Positions 33,354 through 44,192 of a stretch of 48,667 bases of DNA are shown in pieces. The notes below the pieces were generated by a model. It was not told the DNA's origin. It worked only from the letters and a program-made list of their open reading frames with translations, and did no database searches. The DNA is from Podochytrium sp. JEL0797 (taxonomy: Eukaryota; Chytridiomycota; Chytridiomycetes; Chytridiales; Chytriomycetaceae). The first letter of the stretch is position 1; every line of letters begins with the position of its first letter. Made by a program: the position numbers and the translations under genes. The DNA is taken from contig JADGJG010000080.1 of NCBI GenBank assembly GCA_027596195.1, positions 1 to 48,667 on the forward strand, written 5' to 3'.

Positions 33354-33568
33354 TATGAAACTTGGTTTTTGGGGTTGATTTTTTCGTGCCAAAATGCGGA
33401 GTGATGGATTTTGTTCCGTTCCGGCAAGTGGCGTCCTCCCCATCTCCAGCTGTGGCGTCGTTTAATCAAAAGGTTTCCCCATGATCCAAAGGATAATTGC
33501 GCATTGGAGGGCACTGGGTAGGGAGCCCGGAGAGAGGGAATTCGCCAGAATTCGCCGGTTGATTGAGA
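33354..33568. promoter_or_regulatory. Divergent promoter interval
   Basis: A 215-nt interval between the start codons of aminopeptidase copy B (-) and the PLP enzyme (+). It must contain both promoters. I see no confident TATA or activator site. Confidence 0.4.
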
Positions 33569-34981
33569 ATGTCAAAAATGCTCAGTTATTCTCAAGTCGC
33601 CGAGCTTGTTGCCCTGTCCGAAGAGGACTACGCTGCAGTCGCCCCATCACCGCCTGACTTTGAGCAACAGATTGCGCGCAAGTTCCTCGCATCTCCGCCT
33701 TCCCTCGGGCGGCAGACGCGAGAAGCATTATTTGCAACCACGCAGCAAGGCAAGCTCGTGTTTCTCGCGCACGGATCGTATGGACGGGCGCCGTCCACAA
33801 CACTCCAAGCCAAGGCGGGGTGGACAACCGCAGTAGAAGCGAACCCGGTGTCCTTCTTTTATCGCACACTTTATCCACACCTCTTACGCTCACTGCGTAC
33901 CGCTGCACCCCTTCTCGGCACAGCACCAGCCAACACGGTGTTTACCACCAACGTCGAAGAGGCCATTGCAACCGTGCTACACAGCGTGTGTGGGCACGTC
34001 TCGGACGTGGGTCCCTATCGTTTGATCGCTTTTGATTTCACATACGGCGCCTGCAAGCTTGCCCTCGAACGCATCGCAACCACTCAAGGTTGCACCATCG
34101 AATACATTTCCACAACCTGGCCCATCACATCCACCTCCATTGCCACCGACTTAACCAATTTTTTGCAAAACGCGTCGTCCGCCACAAAACCCCGCATCCA
34201 CCTCGCCCTCTTCGAACACATCACAAGCCCCACCGCCCTCCTCCTCCCCATTCAAACCCTCATCACCCAATGCCGCAACCACAACATCCTCTCCTTAATC
34301 GACGGCGCACATGGAATCGGTCAACTCCGCCTCTCTCTCGACACCTGGCAACCCGACTTTTACACCACAAACACCCACAAATGGCTCTGCCACGCGCGCG
34401 GCTGCGCACTCCTCTACATCCACCCCTCCCACCACACCAAAATCCACCCCCTCGTCACGTCCTGGGGTTCCGCACACGATTCACTCCAATCGCGGTTCAT
34501 TTGGCAAGGCACGAACGACTTGTCGTCCCTCCTTTCTCTTCCGACTACGATCCAAACCCTCGAATGGATCAGTGGGCCGGAGAAACGGATCGCGTCGTTG
34601 TGGGAGCGGAACCGCGAAATGACAATCAAGGCCGGGGACATGCTCGCGCACGTGTGGGATACTGCGATTCTCACGCAGGATAGGGGAATGGTGGCTTGCA
34701 TGGTGTGTGTGGGGGCTCCTCCGCGTGTGGCTGCGACGGAGTGTGGTGGGGAGGAGGGTGGGGTGTGTGGGGTTTCGGACTTGCATGATGAGTTGATTGA
34801 AAAACACGCGGTGGAGGTGCCAGTGTTTATGTTTCGAGGAAAGCGGTATCTTCGCGTGTCGATTCATGTGTATAATGATTGGGAGGATGTGGTGGCGTTG
34901 GCGGGGGCTGTGTTGAAGGTTCAAGGGTACGATGACAAGAGTGACGCATTCGCGCGGCTGACAAAATCAAATTACGAATAA
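33569..34981 (+). CDS. Class-V aminotransferase-fold PLP enzyme (Egt2 / isopenicillin-N epimerase-like)
   Basis: A single exon of 470 aa from ATG 33569. The fold-type-I class-V pattern is clear: FLAHGSYGRAP near the N-terminus, TTNVEEAIATVL, the Asp-bearing LIDGAHGIGQL, and DFYTTNTHKWL with Schiff-base lysine K271. ARGCALLYI and the WQGTNDLSS active-site block follow, and the small domain ends RVSIHVYNDWEDV. Fungal proteins of this type include Egt2, the hercynylcysteine sulfoxide lyase of ergothioneine synthesis, and uncharacterised isopenicillin-N epimerase-like enzymes. No Egt1-like gene is in the window, so the substrate is not settled; a cysteine desulfurase/lyase role is the best guess. 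It converges on the universal stress protein gene, 87 nt apart. Confidence 0.85.
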   Translation: MSKMLSYSQVAELVALSEEDYAAVAPSPPDFEQQIARKFLASPPSLGRQTREALFATTQQGKLVFLAHGSYGRAPSTTLQAKAGWTTAVEANPVSFFYRTLYPHLLRSLRTAAPLLGTAPANTVFTTNVEEAIATVLHSVCGHVSDVGPYRLIAFDFTYGACKLALERIATTQGCTIEYISTTWPITSTSIATDLTNFLQNASSATKPRIHLALFEHITSPTALLLPIQTLITQCRNHNILSLIDGAHGIGQLRLSLDTWQPDFYTTNTHKWLCHARGCALLYIHPSHHTKIHPLVTSWGSAHDSLQSRFIWQGTNDLSSLLSLPTTIQTLEWISGPEKRIASLWERNREMTIKAGDMLAHVWDTAILTQDRGMVACMVCVGAPPRVAATECGGEEGGVCGVSDLHDELIEKHAVEVPVFMFRGKRYLRVSIHVYNDWEDVVALAGAVLKVQGYDDKSDAFARLTKSNYE

Positions 34982-35068
34982 AGAAGATTTCGCAACTTTG
35001 CAGATTTTATTCACACAGGGGGGTCAAAAAATGAAAAACGAGAGAGCGCAGAAAATATGCCAAAAGAC

Positions 35069-35952
35069 TCAAGCCGATTCGCCGCCAACAGCGGCAGCAG
35101 CCGCCTTCTTGAGCTGGACTTCCTTCAAATCTTCATCCTTTGGCTTGATGACCAACACTGGGCAAATGCAGTGGTGAACGCAGTGGTCGCCTTGGGTGGG
35201 AGAAAATTTAGATTCGATGATACGAAAACACCGACACGCGCAGACAGAAAGCAGGCAACAAACAGAAAACAAAATACTTACTGACTGAGCCAACCAACGC
35301 GCGGTTCAGATACCCCAATCCCCTGCTTCCAATCACAAGCAAATCAGCATGCACCTCCTCCGCTTTGCGAACGAGCTCCTCCTTCACGTTCCCTTTCAAC
35401 GCGATCGCCTTGGTTGCGAATCCTTGCGCCTTGAGACGGCCGCTGAAACTGCGCAGGAGCTTGTGCGAGGCGGCGCGTTGGAAGGATTCTTGCTGGTCAA
35501 TGTAGTTGCCCACGTCCATATAGACTGTGCCCGGGGGCATGACGAATGGGCGCGCGTTGAGGAGGACGACGAGGTCGGTGGGTTGCAGAATATTTTTGGA
35601 GGCCCATGTGACGGCGCATTCGGCGTAATCGCTTCCATCCTGGATTGGTAGGAAGGGGGTTAGTATGAAGGAGAGGTTATGTGGAAGGGGATGTATGTGT
35701 GTGATTTTTGTTTTGACGGGGATCAAGACCATGAGCATGAAGGACAGGGGTTGCGCGCGCGCGTGGGACTGACTTCAAAAGAATACTCACGACAGCAATA
35801 GCAATGATGCGCTTGAACTCGCCTTCTTGGGTGACGGTGGAGGGGTGGTTGCCTTCGTCGTGGGTGGGAGACGGCGGCACAATCTCGCTCTGGCTCGCGG
35901 CGAGGTCAGTGATGGGTTCCGGGTGGATTTGTGCTTCAGAGAACATGTCCAT
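35069..35952 (-). CDS. Universal stress protein (UspA family)
   Basis: The three exons are 35952-35791, 35639-35282 and 35190-35069, giving 213 aa. An acidic/polar N-terminal extension of about 45 residues precedes the UspA domain, which starts FKRIIAIAV and continues across the first junction as DGSDYAECAVTWA. The ATP-binding signature Gx2Gx9GS is complete in exon 2 (GSRGLG through LVGS). The last exon gives SDHCVHHCICPVLVIK and a Lys/Ala-rich tail. Usp proteins bind ATP or act as stress-linked regulators. The third junction uses acceptor CCAAG; it restores the family reading. An alternative ATG lies at 35946. Introns are 151 and 91 nt. Confidence 0.9.
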
Positions 35953-36343
35953 TATTGATGTGGTATGAGTGGTGCAGTTGTTTTTGGGTGTTTTTTTGTG
36001 CTGCGGTGGAGGGACGAACTTTCAGAGTTCGTCCGTGTTTTGATGACTCACAGGGAGCCATTCAAAACAACCTCTCTCTTTCGTCCCGGAGAGTTCCGAA
36101 ACTCAACGAGTTCCGAAATCAAAAAGATTACAACATAAATGGGTACGTGGGAATGGAAGAGGTTCAATCTCGCATTTTGTATCACCCTTCACGCAACAGG
36201 TGCATGACACCCAAGGCACATTAGGCATTCGAGTGTAGAATCGGTTGGTGCAGTATGCGAATGCATAATGTGACAAGGCCAAAAAAAACCTAGGCACTGA
36301 TAAAAAAAAAGAAATGAAATGCTTGGCAATTTTTTCTTCCCAA

Positions 36344-39300
36344 ATGTCCGCTCTCGGATATGTGTTCCTCGGAGCTGTTCTTGTGCTTGCCATGCAGTGG
36401 TGAGTGTGTGATGGTTGGATCGACTTGTTGGTGGACACCCTTGGCGTTGTTTGCTGCTGCTTTGGTGGACTCGCCTAGTTCCCCTTGTCTCCCCTTGTCT
36501 CCCCTTGTTCACCCGACTCACTCACTCACTCACTCACTCACTGACTTAGTCTCCTCGCCGCGTCTTCGCTGCGCCGCCTTCGCCTCGCCGCGCACCTCGC
36601 CCTGGAGCGCACTCCGCTTCTCCTCGCGCCGCCGACGCGCCGCGCCTACCACACGCTGCCAGCTCCTGGCGCGCCATCGGACAACGACGACGACGAGTCG
36701 TCCTCCTCGCGCTATCTTGTGCCGGACTCGGTGCGCCACTTTCTCTTGGCCGTCAGAGCCGTCTTGAAAATGGCCGACATGAGTCCAGAGAACCTCGCCT
36801 ACCAACGCCATGTCAAGGCCCTTCCGCAACAGCACTCGCTAGGCCACCTCGACGATTTCACTGACGATTCCACCTCCATTGCCTCTTCAACCGACCTTCC
36901 AGATGACCCAGACACTCCGCGCCAAGCACCTCAGCCACTCACTTTTCCTCCCCTTCATTCCCAAGTCACGATTGTCCAAGACCCTACCATGATGAGCACA
37001 ACGCGTTTAAAGTACAAGGGTGATCCAAATGCAATTGCCAGCTCGTCACACGCGCGAAAATCAATGTCCGAACCCATGCTACAAAAACTTCGCCCTGCCC
37101 CGTACCCTCTGCCACGCGTCCACCCTCCAACCATCGAGTCTCAGGAATACATTCCAGTGCAAGGAGTGTTTCATATCCCAGGACTGGACTCTGTTCAAGA
37201 AGCCACGACCGATGCGCTCGATTCCGATTCCCCTCTCAATCTGACACCCCCACCAGCTTCGCGAAAAAGACGATCTTGGATCCCTTCCACCCGCTTTTCC
37301 GCCTCCCTGACCACACCTCCTGCCAAACCACCGCGATCCCGTGCATTCTCTGACGCGTCGAGACCCCCACAACCAGCACCCGCCGAAGACTCGGTGTTTG
37401 ATCCCCTCCTCAAGTCTCTGTTCAACAAAGCCACCTCGACCCTCCTCCCTCCCATCCCTCATGCGTCCTTGTTTGAAAATCTGCACTTGGATCCATTGCA
37501 TATGGTGGCTGAGCAGGCCCACACGTGGATGATTCCGGGGTTTGGGAGCGTCCGGTTCATTGATTACGCGCCGCTCGCGTTCAAGGTTGTGCGCGACAAG
37601 TTTGGGTATGAGTTGAATGCGTTGCAAGAAGCCATTGGGGAGGATGGGTTTTGCTTGATTGAGCAGTCGTGTGGGAAATCGGAATCTCGTGAGTTATCCT
37701 CTTTTTTCTGACTCTACCCGCTCATTCTACTCGTTTCTTTTAGTCTTCTTTACCACCAAGGACGAGAGATTCAAGTTCAAGACTCTTCGTGGGGCCGAAG
37801 CCGACAATCTTCGCGCCTTCTTGCCCGATGTGAGTTTTTCATTTCTTTAGAGTCTTGTTATTGACCCTTCGCAAACAAATCCAGTACCTCGCTTATATCG
37901 ACAAAAACCCCAACACGCTCCTCCCCCGTTACCTCGGCCTCTACACCTTCGAGCCGCCACCCCCAACGTCCTTATCCACCTCTTCCCCCTCCGCGTCGGT
38001 ATCGCGATTCTCGGACCCCAACCATACACCCACAAACACACCCCGCGCATCCTCCACCACCACCCCTGCGACGGCAGGAACAGCATCAACCGACGCAATC
38101 GCAACGCTCCTCGCGAAACCCTTCACGATCGTCGCGATGGCCAACGTGTTTGGCGACACGCCGCTCCGCGTTGCGGAAAAGTTTGACTTCAAAGGGTCGA
38201 GTGTGGGGCGGCGGACGTTGGGGGGTGGGGTGCGGATTCATGGGGAGGAGGAGAGGCTTGGAGGAGAGGAGACGGGGGGGTTTGTGGAGAAGGCGCAGGC
38301 GGATTCGGCTGTTGCTGGTGGAGTGGTGGATTGGATGTTGGGGAAAGTGTTGGGTGGCGGTGGTGGTGTGGATGGTGGATCTGGAAATGGGGTTGTGAAG
38401 GAGGGGTGTGTTGTTGGGTGTTTGAGTGGCGGTGGTGGTGGGGAGGGGGATAAAAAACGCGAGTCGTTGGATTTGAGTGGGTTGACGCTCAAGGAGTTGG
38501 ATTTTGAGCGGTTGGTGGATGCGGGATGTACGAATTTGTTGCATGTTGGGGTGGATAAGAAGCGGATGGTGATGGAGCAGTTGGAGGCGGATGTGGAGTT
38601 GTTGAAGCGGCATGGGTTTATGGATTACAGGTTTGTTTGTCTAAGGGGGTGGAGGGGGGTTGGTTCTGAACCAATTCTTATTTTAAAATTAGTCTCCTCG
38701 TTGGAATCTATCGCAAACCCAAGGTCCAGAAACCTTCAACCTGGAACAACTTCATGTCTGTCCGCCCAATGTCCTTGGCCACGCTCCTCACGGCCCCCTT
38801 CAAATCCAAATCCCAACGCTCGTCCCCAAACCTCGAACCAAACGACGACGACCAGTTTCCCACCCTCTCAAGCCACTCCCCCACCACCTCGCAACACATT
38901 CCCTCTTCCATGGAGCCCATCTCATACTCCTCCAGCATCGCCTCCTCCTCGCGCCGTCACTCCCCAACGCCCCACCACGCACACTCTCACCACCATCACC
39001 GCTCATGGATCGAAGACGTGGGAGACAGGTTACTCTCTCAGCTCTTCCAAACACCGCGCATGAATTCAAACGCTACCTCGGGAGCAGCTTCTGCGGGGAG
39101 GTACCCGGGATCCCGCAGCGGCCTCTCGACACGCGCGCCGAGCCGTTTACAGTTTGACCACACGGTGCCGCTGGGGTTCACAGCGATTGACATCCATGAG
39201 GATGAAGAGGGCGATGAGCATGGTGGCGGTGGTTTGGCGGGGGAAAGTCGAACAACGAGTCCATTACGGGGTGGTGTGAGCGTGGCGGGGTGCGACGAAC

Positions 39301-39874
39301 AAGAAGAAGAGGATGGCGAGGAGGAGGCTGGTGGGGTGGTGGATCTGACGGTTCCGTTTTCGAAGCAGTTTCTGGGTGGAATCAAGAGTGAAGGACTGGT
39401 TTCGGACACTGTCGAATATGAGGTAAAAAAATTCTTCCCCCCTCAACGCAGCTCTTCTAAAAATATCAACTCTCACCCCTCTCCCTCGAATAGGTTTACT
39501 TTATCGGACTGATTGACGCGCTCCAAAAATTCAATTTTGCCAAATGGATCGAACGCGGGATCCAGAGAAAGAAACACGGCGCCTCTTCCTCCGCGATTGC
39601 TCGCACCAGCTCGAATTCCTGCATTTCTCAGCAATCTTCTACGGGATCCAACGCGTCCTGCGTTACCATTCGTGCCGACCATCCTTTGGACGATCATGTT
39701 GCCATTGATGTGACGGTGGGGGTGCCGGTTTCTCCAACGGGGAGTAGTGGTGGGGGTGGTCAAGTGTGTGGGAGAAGGGTGTCGGGGTCGTTGGCGATGC
39801 CGGAGGTGAGTGTGGAGGAGCCGGGGAGGTATGCGGAGCGGTTGTTGGACTTTGTGAGGGGCGTGTTTGTTTGA
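36344..39874 (+). CDS. Phosphatidylinositol-4-phosphate 5-kinase-like lipid kinase
   Basis: The exons are 36344-36399, 36550-37688, 37744-37829, 37885-38630, 38693-39422 and 39494-39874, giving about 1045 aa. The PIPK catalytic domain is recognisable but broken by low-complexity inserts. CGKSESLFFTTKDERFKFKTL is the glycine-rich loop and strand. FTIVAMANVF, EKFDFKGSSVGRR, TLKELDF, LEADVELLKRHGFMDY and SLLVGIYRKPK (junction at S676) follow. VYFIGLIDALQKFNFAKWIERG is the DLG-like/activation segment. The enzyme makes PI(4,5)P2 at membranes. About 300 disordered Pro/Ser-rich residues precede the kinase. The first exon encodes a hydrophobic stretch (MSALGYVFLGAVLVLAM) unusual for this family. That exon is inferred only from a good donor and phase match, so the start is less certain than the kinase. 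Confidence 0.85.
36481..36543 (+). repeat. Simple repeats in intron 1 of the PIP kinase gene
   Basis: Nearly three tandem copies of CCCCTTGTCT (36481-36508) are followed by about seven copies of ACTC/CTCA (about 36516-36543). Both lie inside the 150-nt first intron, just upstream of acceptor TTAG. Confidence 0.85.
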
Positions 39875-40293
39875 AGTGGGGAGGAGGGGTTCTAATTTAT
39901 TTTGTTTTGCGTACCTAACTATAAGTAAAAGATCTGATTGATTATAAAGTGGACAGTGCTGAAGTTCCATTGCAGCGCAAACTGGGGCAAAAAAAATTAT
40001 ATCTACATATATCCGCAGCTCGACCGCAAATCTCCGTGAGACGGAATCTGTATATCCCCGACCTCTCGGAAGACGGGGCTTAAACGCGCTCGCGTTTGTC
40101 CTCTCTGTTTGATTCCCTCTCTGCTGTGGCACCCACAAATGTATCACTAATCAACCATTCGCGATCTGCACCTGTTTTTACGCGTTTTGCTGTTCAAATA
40201 TTGAAATTGATACCGAAACCACTTGCTTTGATACGTTTTCTTTTCCAGAGGTGTTGACAAACATTTTTTTCTTTCCCCCCTTCCCGCGCAGAC
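39875..40293. other. Intergenic region without a recognised gene
   Basis: A 419-nt interval between two plus-strand genes (PIP kinase and MAK-like kinase). It is AT rich near 39890-40020 with a TATCTACATATAT stretch. No open frame or RNA fold was recognised. Confidence 0.5.
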
Positions 40294-42848
40294 ATGGACA
40301 AGTTCAAAATCATCAAACAACTCGGAGATGGGACATTCGGATGCGTGTATATGGCATCGAATCTGGGAAACGGGGAAATCGTATGTGCTGTTCTCCTTCG
40401 CGATCGCCTAACAGGTTCCGACCAGGTTGCCGTCAAAAAGATGAAGCAAAAGTTCTCAACATGGGATCAATGCACTCAATTGCGCGAACTCAAGGTCTGG
40501 TTCTTTTTTTGAATAAACTTGAATCGCGGAGAAATGACCTTTTGATTCCAAATCTATTTGGGCTTGTAGTCGCTCGCAAAACTCAACAACCACGCCAACA
40601 TTGTCAAACTGAAGGAAGTGATTCGAGATCAGGCGACAGAGGAGCTCAATTTTGTGTTTGAGTATATGGAAACGAACATGCATGAGAGGGTCAAGGAGCG
40701 CGAAGGTCGTGCGTTTTCGGAGGAGGAGGTGAAACACTTCACGTAAGTCTTTGACGCGTTTTTTTTTCTTCTCCTCTCGATTCGTTAATCTGAGTGCATA
40801 TGGTTTTATTATTAGTTTTCAGCTTCTGTCGGGCCTGGCGCATATGCACAAGGTGGGGGTTTGGCATTTTTGATTTTGCTCCACCGCCTGATATCTTTCG
40901 GCTTCTCCCATTTCAGCACGGCTTCTTTCACAGAGATTTAAAGCCCGAAAACCTTGTAAGACTGAGAAAACGAAGAAGCCAGTGAGGAAACCGCTGCTGA
41001 TTCCCCAAAAAATTACAGCTCATGTCAGGCAACACGGTCAAAATTGCCGATTTCGGACTCGCCCGCGAAACACGATCTCTCCCTCCCTACACCGAATACG
41101 TCAGCACGCGCTGGTACAGAGCCCCCGAAGTCCTCCTCAAAACACACAACTACTCGTCCCCCATCGACATTTGGGCCGTCGGAACGATCCTGGCCGAACT
41201 GTTCCTGTTGTATCCCTTGTTCCCGGGAACCTCTGAAGTCGACCAACTGCACAAAATCTGCAGCGTGTTGGGGAACCCTGCGATGGGAATCGAATCGAAT
41301 TTGAGTTCTGGAGCGAATGCGGGAGGGATGGTTGGATCCAATATGCGCGTGTCCACGCCACTGATGGGAAGAGAGTCGTACACGTTTCCCGATGCATCCA
41401 GCATGAGGCCACAAACGTCACATTCTCCGCTTCTTTCCAAAAACACGATCCTTCCCCAAGCAAGTAGTGCGGGGGGTGTCACACGCGATCGAATCGTGGG
41501 AGGCGGGCCGTGGATCGAAGGGCTCAAACTTGCAGCGGCAATGGGATTCAAGTTCCCCAATATGACTCCGATTCCGCTTTCGGAAGTGATTTGTGCGAGT
41601 GGAACGGTAGGGGTGTCTACGGAGGCGTTGACTATGATAGCTGAGATGCTTGTGTTTGATCCGAATCGTCGGTTCACGGCGAATGAGGCGCTTCAGCAAA
41701 ATTGGTTCAAGAGTTTACCGATGGTGAATAGTACCGGCGGTGGTGGGAGTCAGTCGTTGCCTCGAAGCTCTTCATTTCAAAAACAACCAGAGGTCGCAGC
41801 TTCCCCTGCGGCGAATGTCAACACGAGAAGCATGGTTGCTGATGTTTCAAAAGGATTGGGGTTTCCAAATCAGTATCCCACGCGTGTCACTCATTCGGAA
41901 TTTTCGAGAGGAAGCCAAGTCGCCAAGCCTTCGTCCGACTTGTTTGACTTTCTATCCGAAGACGATGAAGACCACGACACTCATCATAATCCCACGCCGT
42001 CCTTGCTGAATAGACACAGCAGCACCAAAGCATCTCCACGACTGTCCACGAACCGAGTGTCTGCAGCTGCGCCACCCACTGCAAAAACGCTCCCTTTCGA
42101 GCTCAAGGACGCGATCCTCCAAAAGAGAAAGCCAGATTCGGAGACAAATTTGTTTGGGTCCGTATTGAATAATGGTCTTGCTGTGAGCGGCGTCAAGACG
42201 GCAACAGCCACGCCAGACCACACCGATTCTTCTACCACCCACCTCTCGTCTACTTCCTCCAACATGATGAAATATGATTACTCCTCCCCCGGAATGCAGT
42301 TCACATCTCCCAAAGCGTCGAATCGCGTGTGTCCTGCACCAATCGCACCCATTATGCGGCCGCAAACGAACCACTGCAACGCCTCGACAGCGAATCGATA
42401 CGCGCATATCGAATCCGAAGTGATTCAAAGAGATTCCGTGTTAGAAAGAAGGTCTGGGTTGGAGAGCCGGACATCGGGGGTTGTTTCGCGATTGAAAGGA
42501 TCCCTGTCAAGTTCGGATTTGGCATTGGGTTTGTGCCATCCATTTTTTTCTGTTTCCTTCACGCCTTATTCTTCATTAAATTTTTTTACACACACAGGAA
42601 TGATTCCGAGTTTAACCCCGGCTTCTCTCGAATCAACTGCGACCACCCCGTCGCCAAACACGCCTTCTGGGTTGGGAAAGCAGTATCGCCCGTTGCCAGA
42701 AATCGGGAAGAGCAACTTGAACTTGAGCAACTTCTCGGTGGGCAGTTCGTGTCTCGGGCTCCAGCCGTGTATTGGAACCAGCGAAGACGCACTGGAAAAG
42801 AATAGAAACACGCGGCTTAATGTTCTCCCTTCCGTTCTGCGAAAATAA
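40294..42848 (+). CDS. MAK/ICK-type (RCK family) flagellar protein kinase
   Basis: The seven exons are 40294-40380, 40426-40494, 40570-40742, 40816-40852, 40917-40955, 41019-42528 and 42598-42848, giving 721 aa. Kinase features are the GDGTFG loop, catalytic K33 (VAVKK), HRDLKPEN with D129, DFG at 146-148, and the T160-E-Y162 activation motif inside [16 protein letters not shown]. That last string is the RCK-family signature (MAK, ICK, LF4). These kinases act in cilia and limit their length, which fits CFAP47 in the same window. A low-complexity insert of about 75 residues (about 222-300) interrupts the C-lobe before the [14 protein letters not shown] block. The C-terminal 370 residues are Ser/Pro-rich and unstructured. 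Two introns (45 and 69 nt) are in frame and stop-free. Ime2-like meiotic kinases are the alternative. Confidence 0.9.
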
Positions 42849-42973
42849 AAAAAATGCGTAAGAAACGAAAATGATGAAAAATTTCCGTTCCAGAAAAAAT
42901 TCCATTTGGGTGTCATTCGACGCGCGTGCGAGAGGGCAATTCCATAACAACCGTTTCACTTTCCGAAAAAGAA

Positions 42974-43861
42974 ATGCACATCAGATCACTCGTCTCCGTG
43001 GCCGCTCTACTGAGCATTGCCGCCTCCGCCCAAGTGGTTCCCGACTTACTCACGGTTCTCGGCGCCAACTCTGGAAATCAAGTTGCTGCGCCTATCGTCG
43101 GCAACAAGCAACCCACCGCTGCCTCTCAACCTTCCGATGTGGCACCCACTGTTGCACCCTCTCCTGTCGCCCCCGCTCCAACAACCACCGCGGCCAACAC
43201 CAACAACGGACAAGGACAAGGGGGAATCACGGCCCCCGACACGACAGTTTCGTCAATCACCCCACAACAACCCGTCACCACAGCCGCCGCACAGCAACCC
43301 CAACAGCCCGTTACCACTGCCCAGCAGCCCACGAACAACAACAATCCACCACCCACCACCGCTGCCCAAGGAGTCCAAGCCACCACACAGCAACAACCTC
43401 AACAAGTGGTTACCACCGCATCCCCATCCTCCAACACCAGTCCAAGCTCCACCAACACCGATTCCGCCCCAAGCTCTTCTGGAAACTCTGGCCAAACCAT
43501 CGGCATCGTGCTCGGCACCGCTGCGGGTGTGACGCTCCTCGCCTTCATCTACTTCATGGTCACTCGTCTCTCCAAGAAGAAAACCACAGTGTCGCTGGAC
43601 GCATTGATTCTCGAAGCTGGGAACAGGAACAGCAACACGGGTGTGGGTGGTGCCGCCGTGGGTCCTCGACCTGTCAACAAGGATGCTATTTTGGAGCGAC
43701 CGGCTTCGTCAGCGGCAAGCTCCTTGTCGAGGTCGATCGGTGGTGGGGGTGGCGCGTCGCAGCCCCCAATCATGGCACAGCCGTCGGTGGTGGGGTACCA
43801 GCCGTACTACAATCCGGCTTATCCCCAGCAATATGCAAGCCAGGAGGCATACTACCAAGCT

Positions 43862-43893
<32 letters not shown>

Positions 43894-43915
43894 GTATTAC
43901 GCACAATATCAATAA
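42974..43915 (+). CDS. Mucin-like single-span membrane protein with Gln-rich cytoplasmic tail
   Basis: A single exon of 313 aa from ATG 42974. An upstream in-frame start would bury the signal peptide, so 42974 is preferred. Residues 1-20 (MHIRSLVSVAALLSIAASAQ) form a clear signal peptide. About 150 residues rich in Thr, Pro, Gln and Ala follow, probably O-glycosylated. One membrane span is near 176-199 (IGIVLGTAAGVTLLAFIYFM) with RLSKKK after it, giving a type I topology. The tail is Ser/Gly rich and ends in tyrosines around an 11-residue Q run. No enzyme domain is seen; a cell-surface sensor or adhesin, such as a wall-stress sensor, is possible. The 5' UTR may begin just after the MAK-like stop. 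Confidence 0.75.
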
Positions 43916-44068
43916 TTTCGATTGTTTCGGATTCCCACCTCCGCCTTGCTTCCATTCTTTCCTGAGAAAATAGTATAAATAAATGATTGTTTTTTGAGTT
44001 GACCGTGGTGTTAAATATTTGGATGGTTTAGTATAAAGTTATTTGGAAATTTTCGACTAAATGCCGAA

Positions 44069-44086
44069 GGATATCAAGCCCAGCAG

Positions 44087-44118
<32 letters not shown>

Positions 44119-44152
44119 GTATTATCAGTGCGGACTTCCCCCCTCCATTTAA
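44069..44152 (+). pseudogene. Copy of the mucin-like gene's Q-rich 3' coding end
   Basis: Here a CAG/CAA tract is flanked by GGATATCAAGCC and TATTATCAG and reads GYQA, Q13, YYQCGLPPSI-stop. The parent tail reads YQA, Q11, YYAQYQ-stop. The order of CAG and CAA codons is nearly the same in both. It lies about 150 nt past the parent stop, and in the convergent space before the ETF-QO stop. It may be a local duplication relic or an unused/alternative terminal exon; an AG and a GACTAAAT box lie just upstream. Confidence 0.5.
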
Positions 44153-44192
44153 TAATCTTAAAATTTTGTGACACTTTATTTTCCAAACGTTA

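Noticed and set aside
6850..42600. Many introns (for example 6979-7026, 8297-8362, 7949-8011, 10985-11038, 18774-18836, 21664-21729, 29369-29431, 32774-32845, 40381-40425, 42529-42597) are a multiple of three and stop-free, suggesting programmed retention.
   Set aside because: In my hand-built models about 21 of 64 introns are multiples of three, one third as expected by chance, and about half of those lack a stop, as expected for ~60-nt introns. No enrichment.
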